Under the pieces are notes generated by a model, which did no database searches, was not told where the DNA came from, and was given only the letters and a program-made list of their open reading frames with translations. Below, one piece after another: positions 30,735 through 43,272 of a stretch of 64,000 nt of DNA. Source of the DNA: Paragordius varius (taxonomy: Eukaryota; Nematomorpha); contig OZ176054.1 in NCBI GenBank assembly GCA_964247055.1, positions 4,588,001-4,652,000 on the forward strand, read 5' to 3'. A program made the translations under genes and the position numbers. Each line of letters opens with the position of its first letter. Positions within the stretch are counted from its first letter, which is position 1.

Positions 30735-33588
30735 TAAAGTGACCAGATTTTTTGAAGAAAAAAGCGGGACAAATCTGAGAAAGGGGGGCATGGGGGTCTA
30801 ACAAAAATTATACAAAAATTTATTGTAGTATTTATTTTTTAACACAAATACATTATAAATAAATATAAATACTAGCGTAAATCTCGTGCTGCTACGCAGC
30901 CCGAGGAAGTCCTTCGGACTTCTGGGGGGGGTGAAAAAATGGCATTTTACGGGGGGAGCCGGTAAAAAGAGGGACTAAATTAAAAAAGCGAGACGACTAT
31001 GTTCGGCGCAATCGAAAATAAGTAAACAAAAATTTTTATTTGAAATTGAATAATCCAACACGTTCACCGCAAAATTGTCTTAAAGACACGATTTTTGTAA
31101 ACTTCTGTTTTCAAAAAAAAACCGTCACACGGGGTGGGCCCTAACTCAGGGCCTATTTCAAGAAAGGGTGAAGCTATCGTGACATTTATTAATGATTATA
31201 TTTATATTTGGATTTGATTGGATCTACCGGTTTTCCGGTACCAGATCACAAAGCCAGCATTTTCCATTTTTATAAATATATAGATTTTATTTTTTGGTAT
31301 ATTTTTTTATTTGAGGGAATGCGTTTTAGCAGATTGTCATCCTTTTTTTAAAATACAAGTCTTCACAAGTATTTGTCAAATTTGACAGATAAAATGGCCT
31401 CTAAAGTTTCGACATGTGAATTTGATTTTTCCGATGTCCACACCTGATTTAGTGTGGAAAAAACGCGCTCAGTAGCAGCGTTGGTTTTAGGTAAAGATAG
31501 TGCCAATTCCACAATTTTTAAAATATTGTATGGAACATAGTTTGTTTAAAAATGATGAAATATTTCTAACAATTTCTTTTCTACTGTATTTTTTATAGTC
31601 CATAATTTAAGTTTATCATTATTAATATATTTTTTAACTCTTCAAAAAAGGATCATTTTCTGAAAGATTATTTTTTGGGAATTTTTGGGAGATGCAGATG
31701 TAATCAAATGATTTTTGAACATCGCACCAATTAAATTCTGGTTTTAATGTTATCCAATCATTGGATTGCACCGTCCAGTCTTCTAAATTAATCTTTACAG
31801 TTTGTATAAAACATTTTTATATGGTACAGGATATCTTGGCGATTTATTAAGCTTTGTTTTTATAAATTAATTATAATATTGCGGATGGTTAATGGTATAA
31901 AATTATTTTCTAACCGTTCTTGACATTGAAATTTTAGGTACTAACTTCATTGGCTACTTCGATTGCCGAAATTTTGTCACCTTTTATAAATTTAATAACA
32001 TTTTGAAAGAGAGAAGCTTGATTATGTAGGAATAACTATATTTTTGAAGAATCACTTTCAAATAACTTTTCGAAAGTTGTAGGACATTTGTCCCGTGATA
32101 AAAAATAGGATTTTAAAGGATCATACATTTTTTAAATTCTTTCAATAGCTGGCAGAAGAGCTAACCAACGAGTTTTACAATATCCAAGCATTTTTGATAA
32201 TAAACTTCTGCATTTTCACAGAATTCCCTTAAGCGTTTCAACGCGTACCGTGTATATATAAAAATAGGAATGTATTTTAACAACTACATTTTCCATATCT
32301 AGGGATATCAAATCAGCAGCTGTTTGAATAGCGTTGTGTAATATATGTGCACACCCAGCGCCAATAATTTTTTGATTAAGATTAGCTAAATTACGAAAAA
32401 TATTTTTTGTTACCCTCCTTGCTTTTCCACCGAAATTCGTATTGGTGTTGTCAGCGCAATATGCGATGATTTTGTTTTTTAAATTATTTTTTTCTAGAAT
32501 ATTATATTGAAGTAAAAATTATGTCGGAATTTTCACCGAGAGAAATAGAACTAAAATTTGAATTTTTACTCCGGTTTCTGGATAAAAATATCTTATTAAA
32601 GTGGGAAATAATTTTGTTTCCATGTGATTTGATGCAGCAGAGTATAGCGATATGAAATTAATTTTCAACAAATCTTTTTGTATTTCAGAAAATGCATGTG
32701 GCGAAAGGTCATTGCATACAATGACTTCAGCCTTTGTGCGGGCACATGTAAATTTTTTATTGAATAAGGTACGAATAATCTGTGAGGTACAATCCATAGA
32801 TCTAAAGGAATGATTGTGATTAACCGCGTGAAAAGATAAAACGCCCTCGGCTAGTGCCAAATTCTTTTCTTTCTATCTAAAAGCGTTTTTTCGATAAAAA
32901 TCGCTCATTTTGTAAGATGATGCCGCCACATCTAAACAATTTTTCTGTTTCTATGTTTTCATATGCTTTGTAATATCATGCTTGCCGCCATTTGCTAGGG
33001 TGAATTCCCCCTCGCATAAAGAACATTTAATAAATGATTCATTCTTCGTTTTTTTGATAAAAGGAAATTCTTTGATTAATTCATTGTTGAATTAATAACC
33101 CCTTTTTGTACTCATATTTTTTTTACTAATATTAGTTTAAAAAAATACTACCTTAATTTTATGGAGTAAACGTATAAGCTACCGATTTTTGGTATTAATT
33201 TGTCTTTTTGATAAGATTGGCAGGTAATATAACTAAAATATTAGTATGAAAATATATTTTATTTTCTTAATTTTCTGAAGTTATATAAGCTACCGATTTG
33301 TGGTATTAATTAGTCTTTTTGATAATTTTGGTAGTAAGAGTAGGAAGCAAAGTGTATAATCACATGATATAAATAAAATAATAAAAAATTGTAATTTAAA
33401 ATTGATATAGATTTTAAAGATAACTAATGATAAAAAATTTAAACGAATAAAAAAATTAAATGTATTTAAAAAAAATTATTTTTATATAATCTTGAAAAAG
33501 CGGGACATTTCAAAAACGTAGCGGGACGCGGGACAAAGTGTAAAAAAGCGGGACTGTCCCGCCAAAAGCGGGACGTCTGGTCACCTTA
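30735..33588 (-). mobile_element. hAT element of a second family, nested in MITE copy 3
   Basis: Terminal inverted repeats are TAAAGTGACCAG and CTGGTCACCTTA (one mismatch), with a perfect 8-bp target duplication CCTATTAC at 30727-30734 and 33589-33596. A decayed transposase reads on the minus strand. Near 33050-32950 there is a BED-like zinc finger (CSLCEGEF ... KHDITKH). At 32860-32519 there is an open block with FHAVNHNHSFRSMDC, FTCARTKAEVIVCN and SAASNHMETKLFP. Around 32460-32340 there is YCADNTNTNFGGK and ILHNAIQTAADL, then KTRWLALLPAIERI near 32170. Several stops interrupt it. An unusual GC-rich patch lies at its left end. Confidence 0.88.
30876..31260. other. GC-rich hairpin island inside the second hAT
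   Basis: Two perfect hairpins lie side by side: GCTGC-TAC-GCAGC (30888-30900) and GAAGTCC-TTC-GGACTTC (30906-30922). G-runs follow (GGGGGGG and GGGGGGAGCC), then the palindrome ACCGGTTTTCCGGT near 31229. Base composition differs sharply from the surroundings. I see no coding frame. Origin unknown. Confidence 0.6.
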
Positions 33589-33898
33589 CCTATTACATAA
33601 AAAGGCTTATTTTTTTACAGCTTTGTGACTGCTAGAGTCTTAAATTAGAGTAAACAGGAGTCAATTTACTGTTTAAATGCCTGAAAGCTTTTAATAGTGT
33701 TGTATTGATTTTGAAAATTTTTCCAAAAAACTGTGGCGAAAAGGTTTATGCTCATTTTTTAACAATTTTACATTTTTCTAAAAAATATCAAATCATGCAC
33801 CTAAAAGGCTAAAGAAAGCATATTCCTATATAAATTTTAGTATATTCGAATTAAAAATTTTGCGGTACACGCCTACGCAAAAGGTAATGAAGTGTTTA

Positions 33899-34757
33899 CT
33901 TAATACTTTATTATATTTTGATGATATCGGGCTAAACTGAGATGAATGCATCCTTATATTTTAACAATGTCATAAGAGAAACAGCAATCGAATTTCATCT
34001 CTTTAAATATTTTTATCATAATAAATTTATTGTGTTTTGACAGCGAACATAGAGTTTAGCCGTACGTAGGGCTAAAAAGGCTCTCGATTAAAATTTTACA
34101 CATATAGGAAATGCCTGAAACCGCTAATAATTTTATATAAAACTTGGGCAAAAAGCTTCTAAGTCAGGTTATTTCTAAATGTGGTGTTTTTAATAATAAA
34201 CTAATCTCTACTCAGCGGCTAATGGCAAAATTTTTACCTCTAATCCTAAACCATGAAAGTTCCATGGCTAGCTTCTCCGAAAAGTACCCTCAAAGCTAGG
34301 TAATTTTATATGGTGGCGTATTTATGATTAGATGGGGTCCTATCCAAGGCTAATAAATAAACGCTCAATTTAATTTTTGCCCTAATACATGGACCTCCAT
34401 AACCATTATTTTAATAAAGTATCATAACATGGGCATAAAATTGTTTCAAAGCTACGTTATTATTTGGTCGTGGCAAATTTTTCGGGGAAGTAGAGCAATA
34501 ACCAGTAAGTTAAAAAGGCGCTTAACTGAAAATTTTACCTTTATGGGAAATAAAAAACCCTTATCTTTAAAATTTATCCAAAATTTACTCATAAAATGTA
34601 TGATAGAAATACTAATATCAATTTAATAAATTAAAAATTCAATATGATTTTTTGTTTATAAATAATTGACCATATTTAATTTAAATAAGCTATGGAGAAA
34701 ACGAATTAGAAACAATGTAAAATGGGCAGACGTACACATTAATTTATCTTTTATTAA
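33899..34757. other. Between transposon copies, nothing recognised
   Basis: Two stretches resemble each other about 440 bp apart (near 34075 and 34515: AAAAAGGC, then AAAATTTTAC and AGGAAAT/GGGAAAT), suggesting an old direct duplication. The open frame at 34429-34626 has no family signature. Confidence 0.4.
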
Positions 34758-35295
34758 TTACTTATAAAAGCTAAACCTAACCACTCCATGTTTTATATAC
34801 CAGAGCAATCTAAAATTTGAATATCTTAAAAAGTATTTAAGGTATTAAGCTCAATTTAAATATGCTTTCCTTAGCCTTATAGGCGCATTATACAAAAAAA
34901 TTTTATTTAAAAAAAATGTAAAATTTTAAAAAATCCTCATCCCAAACTTTTTTGTCGCCTTTTTTCAATAATTTTTATTAAACGGTAATGCAACAGGTAA
35001 ATAAATGTATATCATGGTTATAAAATGTGAATAATTTATTTTAAAAAGCCTAGCTACATTTTACCAACAATTTGATTTTAACAGCTGTTCGTTTCAATCA
35101 TGTTTTGTAGCTGTCTCAATTTTAGACTCTACTAATTACAAAAGTTTTTTTATCTAATACAGAAGAACGATGTTGGATAATTAAATTTTAACTAAAATAA
35201 CTTTCAAAACAGTAGTTTATTTAAAAGATTTAGCTCTGAAATACAAAACTACCCCAATATGTCATCGCGGACAAAAAAGGAAAAAGGTCATGAAT
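34758..35295. mobile_element. TTAA-flanked MITE, copy 4
   Basis: Candidate TTAA sites are at 34754-34757 and 35296-35299. The interior follows copy 1 closely: TTTTATATACCAGAGC at the left, ATATGCTTTCCTTAGCC, AACAGCTGTTCG, and the inverted GTAGTTTTGTATTTC at the right. About 538 bp; the outer ends are the least certain of the four copies. Confidence 0.75.
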
Positions 35296-35478
35296 TTAAA
35301 TATATAGGGTATACATACTAGAACACACAATTATATGCAAAAAGTCAAATCTAAAAATGAAATTAATAATCAAGATAAGGCTCACAACTCCAAAATAAAC
35401 TTTAAAGCTATATTTTTTGTAAATAATATAAACAAATATTTATTACACATATATTAGCTAATATTTTACAATTATACA

Positions 35479-37868
35479 TCAATTATAATGCCGCTTAAAT
35501 AACAAATTATGCATTCTCAACTCAATCAATTCATTTAAATAAGAAATGTCTCGTGGTGGCATTTCCTTGTGTTTCAATTTTGCTTTTCTAAATCGCCGGT
35601 AAAAATCTTTAATCTAAACAAATAAAATAGATATAATCAAAAGTAAATAGTAACCCTTAAGACGCAAATTAATATTGTAAATAAAATTAGCTTCTATAAA
35701 AAAATTTACGAAGTAGCATAAAAAATTGAAAGGTTTCTATTCTACAATAAGCAATCGGAATATTAGAGTGGTATGTATGAATTACCTCATTATCGGTAAA
35801 CGATATTTTTTCAAGATGATCCCTGAGTTGTGCATCTATTTTAATTTTTCCATCAATGTTTGTGTTAAAAATATTGTTAAGGTATTTATCTGATTGGCTC
35901 TCTGAATTTCGATGATTGTTGGGTGACTTTATTGTAGTCTTTTTGTCATGGTTTAAAAGGTTTTTGGAAGTTGTTGAAAAGTTTTGATTAAATACTGTTA
36001 GATAATTCTTTTGTGTAGAGAAATGATTTGCTATAATAAAAAATAAGACACCATATATGTATAAATATAATTTGATGAAATTGATATTCCGTAAACAGCA
36101 GATAATTTTACGGACTTAGTGCAATAACCTGTTCAAAGTTAAAAATTAGCGTTAAATAGTACCGAAATCGGTTTCGTCAAAACGCAATCCTTTACACATG
36201 TCTTTTGGGAATGTAATGCTTGCATAAGGATGGAATGAGCACCTAACGTAATAATTAGCACGGTATAATTTAATAGCCAATGATTAACGAATTGAGATTT
36301 AAACAAAAAATTAAATGTTTTTCATTTAATCGAAGGTTATATAATGCATAAATTGCGTTTTTATACAAAAATTATTATGTAAACTTTTTACCAAAAATAT
36401 ATAAAAATATTGAATAAATTTTAAATTACTACCTTTGACGAAAATTTTTAACATCTTTATTAGGTGACTTTCGGCTGGTAGTTTTGGAACTAAAAAATAT
36501 CTTGTTCAAATCTTCATCAATATCTGGTATAGATTTGCAATTTTTGGCAGGGGCTGCGATAAATAAATCATGTATAGTTTGGATATCGAAGGAAAAAAAT
36601 ATATAACTAATTCAAAAATAATAAATCTATAATGATTTAAATTCATTAAAGTCCTTTAATCGATTTGGCTAAAGTAGTATCTTTCAATTTGAATATAAAT
36701 AAATATAATTTTAACTTACAGTCCATATTAAATATCTCTAATGTGGTTTTCTCCTCCAACAATTGCAAAAAGTTTTTGGTGATTGTGGCATAAGGAGAAT
36801 CAGACTCGCCAAAATCCTCACTATGTTCCATAAATTAAAAAATATATACAAAATTGGAAGATTTTAAACTATATATTTTAATATACATCAATTTCCACAT
36901 TAAAATCAAACTAGGCCACATTTCCGATACCTTTTACAGTAACCCCTGCTCAAAATTTAATCATAGCCGTTCTAAACAAAAAATCGGCTAACCTAATAAA
37001 ATAAATTAATCCCCAGGGTCAAATATCGGTTTTTAAAACAAAAATCCGAAGAAAGACATTTTGACGTGACTGAAATGAAAATGCTCAGAGACAGAATTGA
37101 GAATAGATTTATTCGTGGGAGCACAGATATTAAACCAATAGTGGAAAGAATGTCAAAAAATAGGCTACGTTGGTTCGGTCACATTGAAAGGAGAGATTCT
37201 AATTATATTGCAAAAATAATAAATAGTTATATAGTTGAGGGAAAACGAGGACGTGGGCGGCCTAAAACGAAATGGATATATACAGTAAAAAGAGAGATAG
37301 CAGAATACGAGCTTAATGCAGAGGACGCCATAGATAGAGTTTTATGGCGAGACAGGTTGTATAACATGACCGCTCTCACGAGTGAAAACATGTAATGTAA
37401 TAATAAAACAATTGCCAGAATGGTTCTTTTAGTACATAAAAATATTGAGATATTGAAAATTTAAAATCTTGAAAAGATGTAATCGTATTTTTAAAAATTA
37501 ATATTTTTTTATATTGGTTACCATTGTAATGCAAGCATACATGTATATTTTAAAAAAGAAAATAGCACCCTAAAAATATTTAAAAATGGGGATGTTAAAA
37601 TTATTACCGAAAATCCAAATAATTTATTTGGAAAACTAATTATTGGGTACCGTTTTTGGTCAAACAGGTTTTTTTAAAAATAATAAAATCGGAACCTAAA
37701 TTTGATAATAATAAATTGATTTAAAAGACAAATTAAAAACAGTTATGGTTTTCATCCATGACAAATATACAATTAGACAAATATAAGTTAATGTTTTTGA
37801 CAAATACTTTAACCCAATATTAAGAGTTTTATAGCGATGGAAGGCTTTAAGTGGAAAATTTAATCAAT

Positions 37869-37906
<38 letters not shown>

Positions 37907-38910
37907 TACAATGTTTAAAAACTAGAATTTAGGATAAATTTAGTATAAAGGGTTTAAAACTGAAAATATTTTAAGGCTTTTGTCCATTCAATATATTATA
38001 AAATCGTTATTATCATTTTGCAAAAAAATTAAAATCAATATAGTTAATAATTCTAAAAACCATTTACAATAACCTACTATCTGTATTTTTAATACTTCCT
38101 AACATTCAGGGTATTAAACAAACCCATATTGATTACAAAATTATATAGCTATTGTGATTATGGAGGAAATAAAAACATGCATCACATTTCAAGAGTATCA
38201 TTTGAAAATTAAATTGATTCCGGATTTAAAAATTGTTAAATAAACATCTTTCAGAACAATGATTCGACAAACAGCAACAAATGCAGTTTGTATAAGTTTT
38301 AAAAATGAATTAATATGCCTATAATTATCAATTGTAATAAAATAAAATATTTTAAAATAAAAAAAAATCATCGCATATATATCATTTACTTGTCAATATC
38401 CATCAAGGATTCACTTGATTGCAAAGATTTATTTAAAAAATAATTATAATCGTTAAAATCTAATAATAAATTTTTATCAATACCTAGCTCAATATTAAAA
38501 TTTATTGGCAAATATAATTTTCGAATTTGTTCAATATGGTGATCTTCAATTTTTACAAAAAATGTTTCGACAAAGTCCCAAAATTTATTGGCGTCATCTA
38601 TAATTCCATGTTGTAAATCATCGGGTAAGTTATTTTTGTGCCTTGATTGCTGATATCTCTGACAAACTTTATCATTCTAAAATTGAACAACAAATACCTT
38701 TGAATGATTGAGAACACGTTTGTTAACAATCTAAAAAATTAGATATAATACTGTTCGATAGTCTTTTATGAAATATTTTTTAATATATATTATCTGTGAT
38801 AGTAGGACTTCCAATTGATTATATAATGTTGGTATATCCTTAAACAAAGTTAGAAATTCTATAATTTAAAAATTTTTTTAACTATTTTTCGAATCGCATT
38901 GTAAACTCAT
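35479..38910 (-). CDS. TADA3: TADA3 (ADA3), SAGA/ATAC histone acetyltransferase adaptor
   Basis: Adaptor that links the acetyltransferase module of SAGA and ATAC. Exons in coding order are 38910-38883, 38858-38752, 38730-38698, 38676-38390, 36820-36720, 36553-36433, 36030-35786 and 35613-35479, about 350 aa (human 432). Recognition rests on three ordered blocks. DANKFWDFVETFF parallels human DAPNRFWASVEPY. DSPYATITKNFLQLLEE parallels CPFGALTQRLLQALVEE. TDNEIKDFYRRFRKAK parallels ADNEVMDAFRKIMAAR, followed by a Leu-rich tail. Introns 1-3 are 24, 21 and 21 bp. Exons 6 and 7 do not join in phase with the obvious donor at 36432. Either a donor 7 bp upstream (GTCAAA) is used, or a micro-exon lies in 36031-36432. 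Intron 4 (1.57 kb) holds a LINE fragment in the opposite orientation. Confidence 0.86.
37060..37420 (+). mobile_element. 5'-truncated LINE 3' fragment
   Basis: An open frame at 37066-37395 encodes the C-terminal tail of a non-LTR retrotransposon reverse transcriptase: KNRLRWFGHIERRDSNYIAK, GKRGRGRPKTKW and IDRVLWRDRLYNM. The 3' end is ATGTAATGTAATAATAAAA. It matches the 3' part of the decayed LINE ending near 61300 but is far better preserved. It sits in TADA3 intron 4, antisense to the gene. Confidence 0.85.
37871..37902. repeat. (TA)n microsatellite
   Basis: About 15 uninterrupted TA units within TADA3 intron 4. Confidence 0.95.
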
Positions 38911-39139
38911 ATTATATACCTTAATTAGTAAGGTATCACCTGTATTATCTGCTCATCTTTTTTAAATTTACCGTTATTAAAGACAAAATAAACCGCAATT
39001 TTGATTTGGTATGCATAAATAAAAATAAGGCTTATAATGAAATAAATTTTATACGCAAAATTAAGATTGCTAGGATATATATCCTGTCAAAATTAGGGAG
39101 TGCTTTTATAGAAATATTTTTTTTGGAAAAATTTGGCTT

Positions 39140-39175
39140 TACTTTCATGCTGTTCGTGGGCCGCCAGTATCACTG
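39140..39175. mobile_element. hAT terminus remnant
   Basis: TGGGCCGCCAGTATCACTG resembles the right end of the hAT at 43272 (GGGCCGCGG, then GAGTATCACTG). It is short and isolated. Confidence 0.4.
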
Positions 39176-40830
39176 ACATATAGTGTGGCTCATTTTTTTA
39201 TGTGTAATTAATTATGGACGATATAGTTTATGGTTTGGTTAATTTGAGAATTGTAATATAATTTAAAGTATATATTTTGAATTTTGAGAAATGATAATAG
39301 AAGAAGGCATAATTTGGATAAATTATTGTATTTTCTCTTTTCCTAGACTACGAGGTTTTATTACAGAAGTGTACACCACTAATGGCTTCTCCGCATTTAC
39401 AGTCATGTAGACTTTATATTGTTAAATATTTACTTTTTTTCGTTAATTGGGTATTAATATTTGGTAAAGAATATAAAAACAAGAGCAATATGGTATTACC
39501 ATATCATATTCTTTAAAAAAGTAAAAAATAAAGGGGAAGGGCGTCGGAAATCTTTAGTAAAAAAATGAAAATACAACTATTAACCCTTCACTTAAATTTG
39601 ATGGATATTTTGTAAAGTTAAATTTTGAGAATATTATAGCAATTTATGTTAACATTTGAAATATTGTTGTTACGTATTTAGAAGCGGAATTTTGTGGGTT
39701 TTTATCTTTAATAATTTAATAAATAGTCAAATGGGTATTTTATTATTTTTGATTCATAATTAAATTCAATAATTACTATTTTTCAACATGATAAACCTGT
39801 ATTAATCGATATTGGTAATATTTTATATAGTTGTTATTAGTAATTAAAATACAGGTTATATATTTGTTAAAATTTAAGTAGATTTTGGATTGTTTTTGTT
39901 TTTATGTTATTCATTGTCAATTTTTATGTATTGACATTTTAATCAGGTAAAAATTGCGGTTTTTTAATTTAGTCAAATTTAATTTTTTTTGTTTTTTATT
40001 TAACATTGTTAATTGTAATTAATTGAATAAATTAGCAAGGTTGAACAAAAGATTAAAAATTTATTAATTTTATTAAAAACCGCAATTTTCACTGTTTTGT
40101 AAATGTCGAAAATATTTGATAATTAATAACAATTAACAATGATACAAAAAAAAATTAAATTTGAAATTTGTTAAAAACCGCCATTTTTACCTGTATTTTT
40201 TAAAATTTCCAAATATGTAGTAATTAATTACAATTAACAATGTTATATAAAAAACAAAAAAAATTAAATTTGACTTAATTTAAAAACCGCGATTTTTATC
40301 TGATTAAAATGTCAAAAATTGGCAATGAATAACATAAAAACAAAAACAATCCAAAATCTACTTAAATTTTAACAAATATATAACCTGTATTTTAATTACT
40401 AATAACAACTATATAAAATAATACCAATATCGATTAATACAGGTTTATCATGTTGAAAAATAGTAATTATTGAATTTAATTATGAATCATAAATAATAAA
40501 ATGCCCATTTTACTATTTATTAAATTATTAAAGATAAAAACCCACAAAATTCCGCATCTAAATACGTAACAACAATATTTCAAATGTTAACATAAATTGC
40601 TATAATATTCTCAAAATTTAACATTACAAAATATCCATCAAATTTAAGTGAAGGGTTAGTAGTTAGTGTATTTTCATTTTTTTACTAAAGATTTCCGACG
40701 CCCTTCCCCTTCATTTTTTACTTTTTTAAAGAATATGATATGGTAATACCATATTGCTCTTGTTTTTATATTCTTTACCAAATATTAATACCCAATTAAC
40801 GAAAAAAAGTAAATCTTTAACAATATAAAG

Positions 40831-43272
40831 CAGTGGTACTCACCAAAAAAATTTGACGGGCCAAATAAAACATATTTTTTTTTCGAGGGCCATGAACCTT
40901 ATAATGGCAAATATTCCATAGCTATTTGACACATACGCACATATTTATACTCTAAATCAGCACAATAAATTTTTTGCGGGTCGCATGTAAATCCAGCTAA
41001 AAATTCGTTTTGCACCATTTAGTTTTAAAAATTAAAATATATTGATAACAACATTTATTTTAATATTAACCAATAATTTTTGACAAATTTGGTTTCGCCT
41101 CATGGCAGGCCATTCTTAATACGTCCATATGATCATTAGTTAAGCGATTTCTGTAAGTATTCTTAATATACTTCATTTTTGAATATGCCGTCTCACACGT
41201 GTAAGTTGATGGAAAAATAGTTAAGATAAGTTGAGCACATTTTTTTATATTTTCATATTTATTTGGCACAACTTGCCAAAACTCTACATATCTTTCTTCT
41301 CTACGGTTTTCCTTAAATATAGCTTCCAAATTAAAATCATTTTTAAAATCAACGAATTCTTCAATGATAACCGCCTGATCAAAACCGAAAAGCTCAAGTT
41401 GCTTAATGTTGGATATATCCATATGCCATGGATTTTCCACTAGCTTTAAGCAATTTTTTATATTTTTTAATTCTTGAAATCTGAATTTCATCTCATTAGA
41501 TAAAAATGTTAAATGATTGCTATTATTAAATTCATATCCGCGGTAAATTCCATATTTTCTTTATGAATCGTTTTAAGTGTTGGAAAATGTAGGAGTGTTT
41601 AATCTATAAAATCTTGTTTATATTATTAATTTTTCTATAAAAGCAAATATATGATTAGCAAATTGGGTTATTATTTTGCTCCCTTGAAGACTTGTATTAA
41701 AAGTACTAAGTTTATAAGTAATGTCGCAAAGGTAGGCTAATAAAACCCACCATTTGTCACTAATTTCCTCGTCAAACTTTCTGTTATCTTTTATAAATAA
41801 TAGAATTTCATGTCTTAAATCAAAAAATCTATTCAATACTTTGCTAAGGCTTAGCCATCTCACAGCGATGTCCAAAAGAATATCATCAAACTCACTGTGG
41901 ATATCTTTCAGAAGGTTTTTGAATTTACGGTGATTGAATTCTCTGCCACGGATGTAGTTAACTATATCCACAACCGTTTTAATTACTAAATTTAGTGATT
42001 CATCTTTTACACGCGAAACCAAGTTTTGCTGATTAAAGCAATGAAAGGATAATAGATTTTGCAAATTATATTTGTTTTTTTAAAAGAGAAATAAACCCTT
42101 TGTTTATTCCAATCATAGAGGGACAGCCATCTGTGCAGATCGAAACCAATTTTTTCATAGATATACCATTATTATCGAAAAAGGTGCTAATTACTTCAAG
42201 AAAATCACTGCCTTTTGTGGTATTATTCATTGGTAAAAATTTCAAATATTCCTCGTTGATTATGTTGTCGTTGCAAAATCTCACGAAGAGCGCACATTGA
42301 GGTGTTGAACTTATATCAGTGCTAGAATCGATTGCAATACTGAAGTATTTACAATTTTTCAGAGCCAATAATGTATTGTTAAAAATATAATTAGACATAT
42401 CTTCAATGTGTCGAGCACATGTTGAATCAGAAAGTTGAAGTTTTTTAATTTGCCTAATGATTTGATCTTTATTACGGAATTTATCAAATAAAAAAGTGCA
42501 ACCATTTATTAAACATTCTTTTATTAGTTGGGAATCAGTAAACGGTTTCATATTTTTTCCTAAAATATAGCAAATTTCATACGAAGCTAATGTTACAGCT
42601 TTTTCCTGGGAAAAAGCTATGGCCATAATAGATTTTTCTTTCTCGTATAATTCCTTAAAATTTTTATATTTTTCATTTCTTTCCTCAAGATTTTCTGGTA
42701 ATTTATGAGAATGATGGATTTTAAAATGTCTTTCAATATTGTATTTTTTTATAATTATATTGTCCTTGCATATAAGGCAGGTAGCAACATTGTTATTTAA
42801 AACGACAAAAAAATTAGTTTCCCATTCTTTTTTAAAGGAGCGATTTTCATCGGATAATTTACGTTTTTTGGCATTAGATGTCATCCTTTGAATTTATGTT
42901 TAAATATTATGTAAAAAAATAGGAATATAAATTGAATTATGCTATAAAAAACAGGTCGAAATTTAATGATATTGAGTTGAAAATATTTTATGAGAATGAG
43001 TTTTAAAAATGATGCAGGATAGCAATGAAATGTATGTGCAATGGGTGAAAACAAAAAAGAAATGCAATAAAAATTTCAAAAAGAAAAGAAGAAGAAACAA
43101 CGTGTGCCCATAAATAAATTTTAAAATCATTTTAATGTAGGAAATTTTTCTACATTTCAAATTGGGTAAAAAATAAATATTATTTAAAAAAAATTAAATA
43201 TCAGTCATAGTGCATTTTTAAAGCACACTTAGGGCCGCATGCGGCCCGCGGGCCGCGGTTTGAGTATCACTG
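40831..43272 (-). mobile_element. Young hAT transposon, nearly intact
   Basis: 2,442 bp with perfect 8-bp target duplications ATATAAAG (40823-40830 and 43273-43280), which fit the hAT nTnnnnAn pattern. Ends are CAGTGGTACTCACC and, inverted, CAGTGATACTCAAACC. The transposase on the minus strand starts at 42884. A BED-type zinc finger (CLICKDNI ... ERHFKIHH) comes first, followed by acidic catalytic motifs (IAIDSSTDISS, SICTDGCPSMIG), HCFNQQNL, VRWLSLSKVLNRFF, and a C-terminal dimerisation block (YSKMKYIKNTYRNRLTND). It resembles the GTF2IRD2/ZBED5 group. One shift lies in an A-run near 42080 and another near 41610, so this copy is probably just inactive. Subterminal GC-rich GGGCCGCATGCGGCCC lies near the right end. 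Confidence 0.93.
41066..42884 (-). pseudogene. hAT transposase with two frameshifts
   Basis: Three consecutive open blocks make up the transposase: 42884-42066 (272 aa), 42064-41618 (148 aa) and 41491-41066 (141 aa). The first junction is explained by one extra A in a seven-A run near 42080. The second, between about 41620 and 41500, needs another small indel. Combined length of about 600 aa is normal for BED-finger hAT transposases. Block 1 has the BED finger and two catalytic Asp motifs, block 2 the LSF-x-C-F and RWLSL region, and block 3 the hATC dimerisation region. The 28167 copy confirms the ancestral frame (KYNLQNILSFHCF). Confidence 0.85.

Larger units (their letters stand above)
30615..33894. 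mobile_element. TTAA-flanked MITE, copy 3, split by a second hAT
   Basis: TTAA at 30611-30614 on the left; TTTA at 33895-33898 on the right, probably a mutated TTAA. Termini are CACTTAATTACCTT and, inverted, CACTTCATTACCTT. After removing the inner hAT (30735-33588) and one duplicated octamer, about 418 bp remain. The motif CCTAAAAGGCTAAAGAAAGC at about 33800 is the complement of a motif inside copy 1. Confidence 0.8.
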
